A stretch of DNA of 39,147 bases from Bacillota bacterium (GTDB lineage: Bacteria > Bacillota > Clostridia > Christensenellales > Aristaeellaceae): NCBI GenBank assembly GCA_023404345.1, contig JAEYCB010000054.1, positions 1 through 39,147 on the forward strand, read 5' to 3'. Position numbers and translations under genes: made by a program. The notes beneath the pieces were generated by a model, which ran no database searches, had not been told where the DNA came from, and saw only the letters and a list, made by a program, of their open reading frames with translations. Below, piece by piece: positions 1-7,752 of this stretch. Positions within the stretch are counted from its first letter, which is position 1. Each line of letters starts with the position of its first letter.

Positions 1-19
1 CACGCCCGTCTCATAAAAA
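1..19 (+). repeat. Left terminal inverted repeat of the ISAs1 element
   Basis: CACGCCCGTCTCATAAAAA at 1-19 is the exact reverse complement of 1139-1157. The repeat might extend further left outside the window. Confidence 0.93.
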
Positions 20-49
20 TATGATATAGTAAAGGCGGGGGTGAAAAGA

Positions 50-1147
50 ATGGATGAGATCAGAGCAAGGATAGCTACCATAAGCGATCCCAGGCATGCC
101 AGCTATATAAAACATCAGTTGAGTGACATATTGCTTATTATTATGTGTGGCGTACTCAGCGGTTTGGATACCTTGGGAGACTTAGCTTTATATGCCAATG
201 AAAAGCAGTATTTTTTCAAAGCAGCCTTTGGCATTGCAGCGATTCCGTCGAAAGCGACCTTTGGCCGGATTCTGAGCATGCTGGATGGAAAGGCCGTCGG
301 CGAGGCCATTTTGGATATTTTGCGCACTCGTTACACAAGCGGTAATATTATCGCTGTGGATGGCAAAGCCATATGCAGCACAGGGAAATCAGGCAATCCG
401 CATAGCGCACTTCAAATTCTCAGTGCATATTTGACGGAGAGCGGCGTTGTGCTTGCCCAAGAAACGATACATGAGAAAAGCAACGAAATACCAGCATTTC
501 AACAAATGCTGACTTATCTGGATGTGCATGGTAAAACTGTCACAGCAGATGCCATGCACTGTCAGCGGCGCACTTCAGAGGAGATTGTGGCTCGCAAAGG
601 AAATTATGTTTTTGGATTGAAGGAAAATCAGCCGTCCCTGTTAGCTGATGTGCGGATGTATTTTGAAGATACAGATGATGGTGACAGCTTTAATACCTTT
701 CAAACAATTGAAAAGAATGCCGGTAGGATAGAAAAGAGAATTTGCCGAAAAGCACGGGACATAGCTTGGTTAGCGGCACATAAATGGCCTGGCTTAAGAA
801 GCGTGTTTGCAGTAGAACGCATAGTGGATGTTCGCGGAATGCTCAGCAAAGAGACTAGTTATTATATTTCCAGTTCCGATGTCTCAGCCAGAGAACTGCT
901 GGGAGCAGTCCGTGAACACTGGAAAATCGAATCCATGCATTGGCTTCTAGATGTTACCTTTTCAGAAGACGAGTCACGTTTTCTCAGTGAAAATGCCCAT
1001 ACGACTATGAACGCCTTGCGCAAATTTGCGCTTACAGTCCATAAAAATTATCTTGCTGCTTCAGGCAAAAAGCGTTCGCTGAAAGCCAATATGCTCGCTG
1101 CTCTTATCCGCCCTGATAATCTCCTTGACCTTTTCGCTTTTTTATGA
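50..1147 (+). CDS. ISAs1-family DDE transposase
   Basis: Predicted 365-residue DDE transposase that would cut and join the ends of its own element. Visible signatures are the N-terminal DUF4372-like helical part (SDPRHASYIKHQLSDIL), a first catalytic-Asp region (IIAVDGKAICSTGK), a second (TADAMHCQRR, followed by YVFGLKENQ) and the C-terminal Glu region (REHWKIESMHWLLDVTFSED). The order and spacing match full-length ISAs1 transposases, with no frameshift or internal stop, so it is probably active. A GTG at 41 is in frame, but ATG at 50 has GGGGGTG about 6 bases upstream and is preferred. The stop codon lies inside the right inverted repeat. Confidence 0.92.
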   Translation: MDEIRARIATISDPRHASYIKHQLSDILLIIMCGVLSGLDTLGDLALYANEKQYFFKAAFGIAAIPSKATFGRILSMLDGKAVGEAILDILRTRYTSGNIIAVDGKAICSTGKSGNPHSALQILSAYLTESGVVLAQETIHEKSNEIPAFQQMLTYLDVHGKTVTADAMHCQRRTSEEIVARKGNYVFGLKENQPSLLADVRMYFEDTDDGDSFNTFQTIEKNAGRIEKRICRKARDIAWLAAHKWPGLRSVFAVERIVDVRGMLSKETSYYISSSDVSARELLGAVREHWKIESMHWLLDVTFSEDESRFLSENAHTTMNALRKFALTVHKNYLAASGKKRSLKANMLAALIRPDNLLDLFAFL

Positions 1148-1157
1148 GACGGGCGTG
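1139..1157 (-). repeat. Right terminal inverted repeat of the ISAs1 element
   Basis: TTTTTATGAGACGGGCGTG is a perfect partner to bases 1-19. The transposase stop codon (TGA, 1145-1147) lies inside this repeat, so the coding region runs right to the transposon end. Confidence 0.93.
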
Positions 1158-1200
1158 ATAGTAGCGCAATCTTTGTGGAATATTCCCAAAATTATTTCTC

Positions 1201-1236
1201 AAAAAATCAGGGGCCATGCGCATGTGCGCATGGCCC
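1201..1236 (-). terminator. Rho-independent terminator of glgP
   Basis: A perfect 12-bp stem (GGGCCATGCGCA 1211-1222 with TGCGCATGGCCC 1225-1236) is followed, on the minus strand, by a run of six T (complement of 1201-1206). It lies 24 bases past the glgP stop. Confidence 0.88.
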
Positions 1237-1259
1237 AGAACAACTTTTCAGAATAGGGT

Positions 1260-3701
1260 CTAGCCCTGAATATGCCAAATAGTATCATTGTACTGACGGA
1301 TGGTGCGGTCCGAGCTGAAGAAGCCGGACTTGGCCGTGTTAATGATGGCCATCCGCAGCCATTTGTCGCGGTTCTGGTAGTCCTCCATCATGCGGCGGTT
1401 GGCCATGGAGTAGCTGCCAAAGTCCTTGAGGACGAAATAGCTGTCCGGCATCCCACCGTAATCGCCCACCAGCAGCGTATGGTACAGATCCTGCATGGCG
1501 AGAGGCTCGTTGGGGAAGAGTGTTCCATCCAGCCACTGGCTCATGGCCTTGCGGATTTCGTGGTTTGTTTCAAAGATGCTCATGGGATTATAGGTGCGTT
1601 CGCGGTACATGCCCTCCACGGTATCGGCGCGCATACCGAAGATGTAGATATTATCAATACCTACCTGCTCATAGATTTCTACGTTTGCACCGTCCATCGT
1701 GCCAAGCGTCACAGCGCCGTTCATCATGAACTTCATGTTGCCCGTGCCGCTGGCTTCCTTACCGGCGGTGGAAAGCTGCTGGCTGATTTCGCTGGCGGGA
1801 ATCAAAATTTCGGCAGTAGAAACATCATAGTTCTCGATATAAACGATCTTGATCATCTGCCGGGCGCGCGGATGCTTGTCGATCAGGTCCGCCAGGGCAT
1901 TGATGTAGCGGATGGTCTGTTTGGCGCGCATATAACCGGGAGCGGCCTTGGCGCCAAAGAGGAAGAGGCGCGGCGGCATGGTAAAATTGGGATCGTCCAC
2001 AATGCGGTTGTAGAGCACCTGGATGTGCAGGGCATTGAGCATCTGCCGCTTGTATTCATGTAGGCGCTTAGCTTGGGTATCGAAGACAAAGCTGGTATCG
2101 ATGTCGATGTTCTGCCGGTCCTTGACCAGCTTTTGCAGACGCTCCTTGTTGTGCTGCTTCACAGCGGCGAACTTTTCGCGGAAGGCGGGATCGTCCGCGT
2201 AGGGAAGGAGGTCAGACAGTTTGGAAGCGTCGGCCACAAAGCCGGGGCCAATGGCTTCCTTGAGCAGCGAGGTTAGCGCGGGATTGGCTTCCACCAACCA
2301 GCGGCGGTGGGTAATGCCGTTGGTGATGGCGCTGAACTTGCCCTTGTTGAGCAGCCAGTAATCATGGAACAGACTATCCTGAAGGATCTTTCCGTGCAGC
2401 TGGCTCACGCCGTTGACGCTGAAGGACATAGCCACGCACAGATTGGCCATGTGCACTTGCCCGTATGCGATGATGGCCATATGGCCAATGCGCTCCCACT
2501 GATCGGGATAGCTTTTGAACAGCTCAGCGCACAGGCGGCGGTTCAGCTCCTCCAGGATCATGTAGATGCGGGGAAGCGTCTGCTTCATCATATCGACGGG
2601 CCAGCGCTCCAGCGCTTCAGCCATGACGGTATGGTTGGTATAGGCCATGCAGCGGTAGGTGATGCGCTGCGCCATTTCCCAGGAAAGGCCCTCCTGGTCG
2701 ACCAGCAGGCGAATCAGCTCGGGAATCGCCAGGCCCGGATGCGTGTCGTTGATGTGGAAAACGCACTTGTCCGGCAGCAGATCAAAGTTGTTACCAAAGT
2801 GCTTTTTGAAATTTTTGATCGCATACTGCAGGGTGGCACTTGTGAAGAAGTAGTGCTGCTTGAGGCGCAGCATCTTGCCCTCGTAGTGCTTATCTTCAGG
2901 ATAGAGCACCTTGGAGATCACCTCGGCCATCTGCATTTCTTCCATGGCCTTTAGGTATTCACCCTCTCCGAAGTGCGTCAGGTCCAAATTGGCACGGCTG
3001 CGGGCTGACCAGGTGCGCAGCGTATTGACGCAATCGTTGTTGTAGCCCACTACGGGCATATCGTAGGGCACTGCGTCAATCTGGTAGGTGTCCACGAGCT
3101 TAAAGACCTTGCGGCCGTTTTCCTCGCCTTCCTCCACATGACCGTTGAACTCCACAGTGCAGGTATCTTCGGTGCGGGCAACTTCCCAGACGTTGCCGTT
3201 TTGCAGCCAGTTATCCGGCAGTTCCACCTGCTGGCCCTCCACCAGTTTCTGGCGGAACAGACCATACTCGTAGCGGATGGTACAGCCCATGGCAGGAATG
3301 TTCAGGCTGGACAGGCTATCCAGGAAGCAGGCGGCCAGGCGGCCTAAGCCGCCGTTACCCAGCGCGGGTTCGGGCTCTTCGGGCAAGATGGCTTGCAGGT
3401 CGATGCCAAGCTCATGCAGCGCCTGAGCATAGTTTTCCTGCGAGCAGAGGTTGATCAGATTACAATTGAGAGACCGGCCGGTTAAAAACTCAACCGACAG
3501 GTAATACAGACGCTTGCGCTTGGAATCGCGCAGGCGGCGGGAAACCATCCACTTTTGCATGATCTGGTCGCGCACGGTAGATGCGACGGCCTTGTAGAGC
3601 TGCTGCGCGGTAGCTTCCTGCACGGTAACGCCATTATAGCGCTGCAGCTTGCCTGCGATGCTCTGTTTGATGGACTCCACATCAAATGCGGTAGTGGGCA
3701 T
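1260..3701 (-). CDS. glgP: Glycogen/starch/maltodextrin phosphorylase
   Basis: Releases glucose-1-phosphate from the non-reducing ends of glycogen or other alpha-1,4-glucans in the cytoplasm, using pyridoxal phosphate. The 813 residues are the normal length for the GT35 family. The PLP site is intact: EASGTGNMKFMMNGA, with the Schiff-base lysine at about residue 657. Other family blocks are present (ALGNGGLGRLAACFLDS, FHINDTHPGLAIPEL, RLHEYKRQMLN, IVYIENYDVSTAEILIPASE). Start ATG at 3701 has AAGGAGG close upstream. It stands alone, with its own promoter and terminator and no glgA/B/C/D nearby, diverging from addA. Whether glycogen or maltodextrin is preferred cannot be told from sequence. Confidence 0.96.
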   Translation of the reverse strand: MPTTAFDVESIKQSIAGKLQRYNGVTVQEATAQQLYKAVASTVRDQIMQKWMVSRRLRDSKRKRLYYLSVEFLTGRSLNCNLINLCSQENYAQALHELGIDLQAILPEEPEPALGNGGLGRLAACFLDSLSSLNIPAMGCTIRYEYGLFRQKLVEGQQVELPDNWLQNGNVWEVARTEDTCTVEFNGHVEEGEENGRKVFKLVDTYQIDAVPYDMPVVGYNNDCVNTLRTWSARSRANLDLTHFGEGEYLKAMEEMQMAEVISKVLYPEDKHYEGKMLRLKQHYFFTSATLQYAIKNFKKHFGNNFDLLPDKCVFHINDTHPGLAIPELIRLLVDQEGLSWEMAQRITYRCMAYTNHTVMAEALERWPVDMMKQTLPRIYMILEELNRRLCAELFKSYPDQWERIGHMAIIAYGQVHMANLCVAMSFSVNGVSQLHGKILQDSLFHDYWLLNKGKFSAITNGITHRRWLVEANPALTSLLKEAIGPGFVADASKLSDLLPYADDPAFREKFAAVKQHNKERLQKLVKDRQNIDIDTSFVFDTQAKRLHEYKRQMLNALHIQVLYNRIVDDPNFTMPPRLFLFGAKAAPGYMRAKQTIRYINALADLIDKHPRARQMIKIVYIENYDVSTAEILIPASEISQQLSTAGKEASGTGNMKFMMNGAVTLGTMDGANVEIYEQVGIDNIYIFGMRADTVEGMYRERTYNPMSIFETNHEIRKAMSQWLDGTLFPNEPLAMQDLYHTLLVGDYGGMPDSYFVLKDFGSYSMANRRMMEDYQNRDKWLRMAIINTAKSGFFSSDRTIRQYNDTIWHIQG

Positions 3702-3747
3702 ATGAATCCTCCTTGATAGATTGGAAGTATTTGAGGATAACAGCGGT

Positions 3748-3777
3748 ATTATACCATGAAGTCAGGTTGAAGGGCAA
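3748..3777 (-). promoter_or_regulatory. Sigma-A-type promoter of glgP
   Basis: Read on the minus strand: -35 TTGCCC (3777-3772), 18-base spacer, perfect -10 TATAAT (3753-3748). It lies about 50 bases upstream of the glgP start, within the glgP/addA divergent region. Confidence 0.7.
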
Positions 3778-3823
3778 ATTATTTATCCGAAAGCAGGACA
3801 GATCAGGCATCCGGAGACGGGAG

Positions 3824-3839
3824 AGTTTCACGTGAAACA
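3824..3839. other. parS: parS site (ParB/Spo0J binding centromere)
   Basis: AGTTTCACGTGAAACA matches the Firmicutes parS consensus TGTTTCACGTGAAACA at 15 of 16 positions, and the 14-bp palindromic core GTTTCACGTGAAAC (3825-3838) is exact. It is intergenic between glgP and addA and abuts the -35 element of the addA promoter. ParB loads at such sites and spreads to recruit SMC; parS sites are normally concentrated around the replication origin. Function here is inferred from the sequence match alone. Confidence 0.87.
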
Positions 3840-3840
3840 T

Positions 3841-3869
3841 TTGCATTCGCTTTGCGCTTACGGTACAAT
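3841..3869 (+). promoter_or_regulatory. Promoter of addA
   Basis: -35 TTGCAT (3841-3846), exactly 17-base spacer, -10 TACAAT (3864-3869). The placement shows that an in-frame GTG at 3832 lies upstream of the transcript and cannot be the addA start. Confidence 0.68.
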
Positions 3870-3906
3870 AGCGCATATCCCCTCATCCGAGAAAGGAGCG
3901 ATGTAC

Positions 3907-6900
3907 ATGCGCTTTACTCCCGCGCAGGAAGCGGCCATCCGCGCCGATAACCGCGAATTGCTGGTGTCTGCCGCGGCAGGTAGCGGCAAAACCGCTGTGT
4001 TGGTGGAGCGCATTGTACGATTGATTGTGGAGCGCGGCATCAGCATTGAGCGGATGCTGATTGTTACCTTCACGCGCGCAGCTGCAGGCGAGATGCGCGA
4101 ACGCCTGGAAACGCGCCTGAACGAAGCTGCTGTAAACGAGCCGCATCTGGCCCGTCAGGCGGATCTGGTCAGCGTGGCTCAAATCTCCACGATACATAGT
4201 TATTGCCAACAGGTGGTGCGGCAGAACTTTCAACACTGCGGCGTAGATCCGCAATTCATGCTGGCGGATGAGCGCACCCGTGCCGCTTATTGGCGCGAGG
4301 CCACAGAGGAAACGCTGGACTGGTTATATGGGGCGGCGCATGAAGATAATGAGCTGGCCAGTCTCACTCGCAAATTCACCGAGCGTGAAATCACGCTTAT
4401 GATGGAAACGCTCTACCGCTTTTTAATGTCGCGGCCCGATCCGATGACGTGGCTGGAGGAAAATGCGAAAAAAAACTGGAACGATGAGGATATGGAATTT
4501 GGTCCATTGGCCCAAGCCTTCTGCCGGGAGGCGTCGCTCATTTTGGAGGGGATGGACGCCCTTTGGCATGAAGCGGACGAGATGCGCGACAATGCGGCGT
4601 TTCCTCCCCCTTATCTTCTTACCCTGAAAAGCGACCGTGGAACCATTGATATGCTGCGCACGGCGTGTGAAAAGGGGATGCGCGCCCTGTGCGAGACGCT
4701 CGCAGGGCTGAAATTTGCCACCCTGGGGCGCTTCAAGCCTGCCACCGGGGACGAAGAACGTTTGGCAGGAGCTTTTAAGGACCTGCGTAGCCGCATCAAG
4801 GATATGGCGGATGATTTGAAAAAGCTGCTGCCTGCGGATTTTGAACAAGGCATGGCTGATATGCAGGCCATGAGCCCCGCTACGCATGGTCTGGCTAAAG
4901 TGGTGCGGCATTTTCATGACTGCTTTTTGAACCGTAAACTCAGCGAGGCATGCATCGATTTTGGCGATCTGGAACATATGACGCTGGCGGTGCTGCGCGA
5001 TCCGGAGCTGCGCGCTCAGCAGGCGCAGCGGTTTGACGCGGTGTTTGTAGACGAATATCAGGATGTAAGCGCCTTGCAGGAGGCAATCCTCAACGCACTT
5101 AAGCGTGAAACGGGTGCAGAGCAGTCCTATTTCTATGTAGGGGACGTAAAGCAGAGCATCTACCGGTTTCGCTTGGCCGAGCCCGGATTGTTTCTGGGAA
5201 AGCTGGAACGCTTTTCTCCCAGGGAAGATGCGACGTTTCGCCGGATCGTGCTGAATCTGAATTTCCGCAGCCGAGCAGGGGTGCTGGATGCGGTGAACCG
5301 TGTGTTCTCACATGTAATGGACCGCCGTGTCACCGAGATTGACTATGATGCCGATGCAAGGTTGTATCCCGGTATCCCTTCTCAGGGGGACTCGCCGGCC
5401 GAGCTGCATGTGCTGAATGCTCAGGGAAAGCGGCCCCAGGACATGGTCCTGGCCGAGGCAGAGCTTATCGCGCGCGATATCCTCGCAACGGTGGGCGAGC
5501 CGGTTCCCGATGCTCAGGGGCAACCCGGAGCACCGCTTCACTACCGCGATATCGCTATTTTGCTCCCTGTGGGGAAAAATGTGGCCGACAAGGTGGAGCT
5601 GGTGTTAAGCCGCATGGGCATCCCTGTGTATTGTGAAGGCGGCGGCGATCCCATGACGACCGATGAGGTGGACCAAGTACTTCAGCACCTGATGCTGCTG
5701 GACAATCTGGCCAATGATGTGGCGCTGCTCAGCGAACTGCGCAGCCCGCTCTTCGAGCTGACGGAACGGGAGTTAGCCGCCATCCGCCTGCTTCGGCCCC
5801 AGCGGGAGGCCAGCTTCCTGAGTGCGTTGCAGGCTGCAGCACAAGAGGCCGATGAACCCCTTGCCGGCCGTTGCCGAGCGGTGCTGGAAGCGCTGGAGGC
5901 TGAACGGTTCTATGCGCGCAGCATGCCTCTGGCAGAATACCTGTGGAGTTTTCTTAAGCGCAGCGGATTATATGCACATTATGGGGCACAGCCAGGCGGA
6001 AAGCTGAGACAGGCGAACCTGCGCATGCTCTGTCATCGCGCAGATGATTATGAGCAAAACCATACAGACGGACTCTATGGCTTTGTGGAAACCATCAGGG
6101 CCGATGGCGGCGGGGGAAGCGAACAAAGTCCCGCCGTGATGAACCCCTGGGAAGATGTGGTGCGGGTGATGACCATTCACAAATCCAAGGGGTTGGAATT
6201 TCCCACGGTATATGTGATGGGACTTGGCGGCGCATTATTGCGCCGGAGTCAGACCCGTACGCTCAGCCTGCATGGTGAAATTGGCTTTGGCCTGGGTTAC
6301 GTCAATGAAAGGGCGCGGACCCGGCGTCCGACCCTTTTGCAGGGCGCTGTTACGCTCAGGGAACGCAGTGCCGAGCGGGCAGAACGCGCGCGTGTGCTCT
6401 ATGTAGCCATGACGCGGCCGAGGGTACGGCTGGTGCTGGTAGGCAGCATGAAAAATCCCAATATTGAAGAAGTAGGCCGTTCCGGAGGGGTATATGGTGT
6501 CCGTGAGGCGCATAGCATGCTGGATTGGTTGCTGCAATCTGTGCAATCCTGTGACGATATATCAGTGGAACGAGAAGGGCAACTTTCCACAATCGTGATG
6601 AGGGAAACTGAGGCTCAAGAGAAGTTCCCCACAGAATCCACAAGTTTTCCACATAAAAGTGCCCTGTGGCGCATCGTTTTCCACATGGAGCCAGTCATTA
6701 CAAGGCATTTTGCTCGTCAAAGCGCCCCGTTGCCCTTCCCATTGCCTGAGGTGACAGAAGAAAGGTATGCAGTAGAGATCCCTGCTCCTAAGGCTGCCGG
6801 TATGAATTGGTCCGAGGCGGATACACCGCAGGAGGAAAGACAGGCCGCCGTGGTTCCCTTAAAATTGGGCGTAACCGCACTTTGCCGTGCACTGGATGGC

Positions 6901-7593
6901 ATGCAGCCGCTGGAAGAGGCTGCCCAGGAGAATGAAGAGCAACTCAGACACCTTCCCTATGACGGGCCACGTCCTCGACTGCTTGCATCGCTTCCAGCCA
7001 TACCTGACTTTTTGGAACAGCCCACGGAGGAAGCAGGTATGCTGCGTGGCATTCAGACGCATCGACTGCTGGGGTTGATGGATTTGGAAGGTGCAAGGGC
7101 GGCAAAAGGCGATGAAAAAGCGATTTCCTTCCATATAAATAGGGAACTGGTCCGACTGGTGGAAAAGCATGTAATGACCCCCACAGAGGCGGCCCTGGCA
7201 GATGCCGGTATGGCAGCCCGCTTTCTCAGCGGCCCACTGGGACAGCGGATGCTGGCGGCCTCCGTGGTTCGAAGGGAGTGGAGTTTCAATCTGCGCATAG
7301 ATGAGCCATTCCCCACGCTGCTTCAGGGTGTGATTGATTTGTGCTTTTTAGAAGATGGCGCATGGGTACTGGTGGATTTTAAAACAGATCGCATCCATGA
7401 TGGGGACGAACTGTGGAGGCGTTATGGGCGGCAAATTTCTTTTTACCGCCAGGCGTTGCAAGAAGGTACCCCATGGCCCGTGAAGGAATGGTCGCTCTAC
7501 TCGCTGCGCTTGGGAAAAGCGTTCGCCCAATATGACGAAGGAACATTGAAATATGACAAAAATATTTCAAATTCGATGGAACAAAAGCGATGA
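3907..7593 (+). CDS. addA: ATP-dependent helicase/nuclease subunit A (AddA)
   Basis: Helicase-nuclease subunit of the AddAB complex, which resects double-strand DNA ends to load RecA. The 1228 residues show the UvrD/RecB helicase motifs in order: Walker A AAAGSGKT (22-29), DEYQD (382-386), GDVKQSIYRFR, LNLNFRSR, TIHKSKGLEFP and VLYVAMTRPR. A C-terminal RecB-type nuclease follows, with His1052, Asp1144 and Asp1157-Phe-Lys1159 (VLVDFKTDRI) all present. ATG 3907 is chosen because AAGGAG (3893-3898) lies 8 bases upstream; ATG 3901 is only 2 bases from it. AddB is not in the window; the position upstream, where addB often lies, is taken by divergent glgP. The segment joining helicase and nuclease is poorly conserved and carries DnaA-box-like sequences. 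Confidence 0.94.
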   Translation: MRFTPAQEAAIRADNRELLVSAAAGSGKTAVLVERIVRLIVERGISIERMLIVTFTRAAAGEMRERLETRLNEAAVNEPHLARQADLVSVAQISTIHSYCQQVVRQNFQHCGVDPQFMLADERTRAAYWREATEETLDWLYGAAHEDNELASLTRKFTEREITLMMETLYRFLMSRPDPMTWLEENAKKNWNDEDMEFGPLAQAFCREASLILEGMDALWHEADEMRDNAAFPPPYLLTLKSDRGTIDMLRTACEKGMRALCETLAGLKFATLGRFKPATGDEERLAGAFKDLRSRIKDMADDLKKLLPADFEQGMADMQAMSPATHGLAKVVRHFHDCFLNRKLSEACIDFGDLEHMTLAVLRDPELRAQQAQRFDAVFVDEYQDVSALQEAILNALKRETGAEQSYFYVGDVKQSIYRFRLAEPGLFLGKLERFSPREDATFRRIVLNLNFRSRAGVLDAVNRVFSHVMDRRVTEIDYDADARLYPGIPSQGDSPAELHVLNAQGKRPQDMVLAEAELIARDILATVGEPVPDAQGQPGAPLHYRDIAILLPVGKNVADKVELVLSRMGIPVYCEGGGDPMTTDEVDQVLQHLMLLDNLANDVALLSELRSPLFELTERELAAIRLLRPQREASFLSALQAAAQEADEPLAGRCRAVLEALEAERFYARSMPLAEYLWSFLKRSGLYAHYGAQPGGKLRQANLRMLCHRADDYEQNHTDGLYGFVETIRADGGGGSEQSPAVMNPWEDVVRVMTIHKSKGLEFPTVYVMGLGGALLRRSQTRTLSLHGEIGFGLGYVNERARTRRPTLLQGAVTLRERSAERAERARVLYVAMTRPRVRLVLVGSMKNPNIEEVGRSGGVYGVREAHSMLDWLLQSVQSCDDISVEREGQLSTIVMRETEAQEKFPTESTSFPHKSALWRIVFHMEPVITRHFARQSAPLPFPLPEVTEERYAVEIPAPKAAGMNWSEADTPQEERQAAVVPLKLGVTALCRALDGMQPLEEAAQENEEQLRHLPYDGPRPRLLASLPAIPDFLEQPTEEAGMLRGIQTHRLLGLMDLEGARAAKGDEKAISFHINRELVRLVEKHVMTPTEAALADAGMAARFLSGPLGQRMLAASVVRREWSFNLRIDEPFPTLLQGVIDLCFLEDGAWVLVDFKTDRIHDGDELWRRYGRQISFYRQALQEGTPWPVKEWSLYSLRLGKAFAQYDEGTLKYDKNISNSMEQKR
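6583..6685 (+). other. Cluster of DnaA-box-like 9-mers inside addA
   Basis: Two copies of TTTTCCACA (6645-6653, 6677-6685) fit the relaxed DnaA-box consensus TTWTNCACA exactly. CTTTCCACA (6583-6591) has one mismatch; TTCCCCACA (6625-6633) and GAATCCACA (6634-6642) are weaker. All are on the same strand within about 100 bases, in the poorly conserved linker of AddA. Whether DnaA binds here is unknown. Confidence 0.35.
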
Positions 7594-7630
7594 ATGAATC
7601 GTTAATTCTATGCAGGCGAAATATTCGGGG

Positions 7631-7659
7631 TTGATTTTCCCGTATTTTCCCTGTACAAT
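7631..7659 (+). promoter_or_regulatory. Promoter of the peptidoglycan-binding lipoprotein gene
   Basis: -35 TTGATT (7631-7636), 17-base spacer, -10 TACAAT (7654-7659). It gives a leader of roughly 85-90 bases before the GTG start at 7753; an imperfect hairpin (GCAG...CTGC, about 7669-7690) lies in that leader. Confidence 0.68.
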
Positions 7660-7752
7660 ATGCTTGATGCAGGGGGCATATGCCTTCTGCATAGGCGTAA
7701 GAGGTTTGTAACATTTCCTTTTCGACTTCCTTTAGGAAACGGAGTGTTGATT

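Larger units (their letters stand above)
1..1157 (+). mobile_element. Complete ISAs1-family insertion sequence
   Basis: A 1157-bp element bounded by perfect 19-bp inverted repeats encloses one intact transposase gene and almost nothing else. Size, single ORF and transposase type fit the ISAs1 family (relatives of the H-repeat proteins). The left end coincides with base 1, so the left flank and any target duplication cannot be seen; the right flank begins with atagtagcgc at 1158. The element looks more AT-rich by eye than the surrounding genes, consistent with recent acquisition. It lies just beyond the glgP terminator and disrupts no gene visible in this window. Confidence 0.9.

Noticed and set aside
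1272..2954. Plus-strand frames opposite glgP
   Set aside because: glgP is full-length with all family motifs; these frames are its complement.
3832..3906. Upstream GTG start for addA
   Set aside because: It lies inside the parS palindrome and upstream of the addA promoter; ATG 3907 has a proper ribosome-binding site and family-like N-terminus.
3702..6685. Replication origin, suggested by parS plus DnaA-box-like sites
   Set aside because: No dnaA, dnaN, rpmH or gyrB genes and no AT-rich unwinding region are present; the sites only suggest an origin-proximal position.
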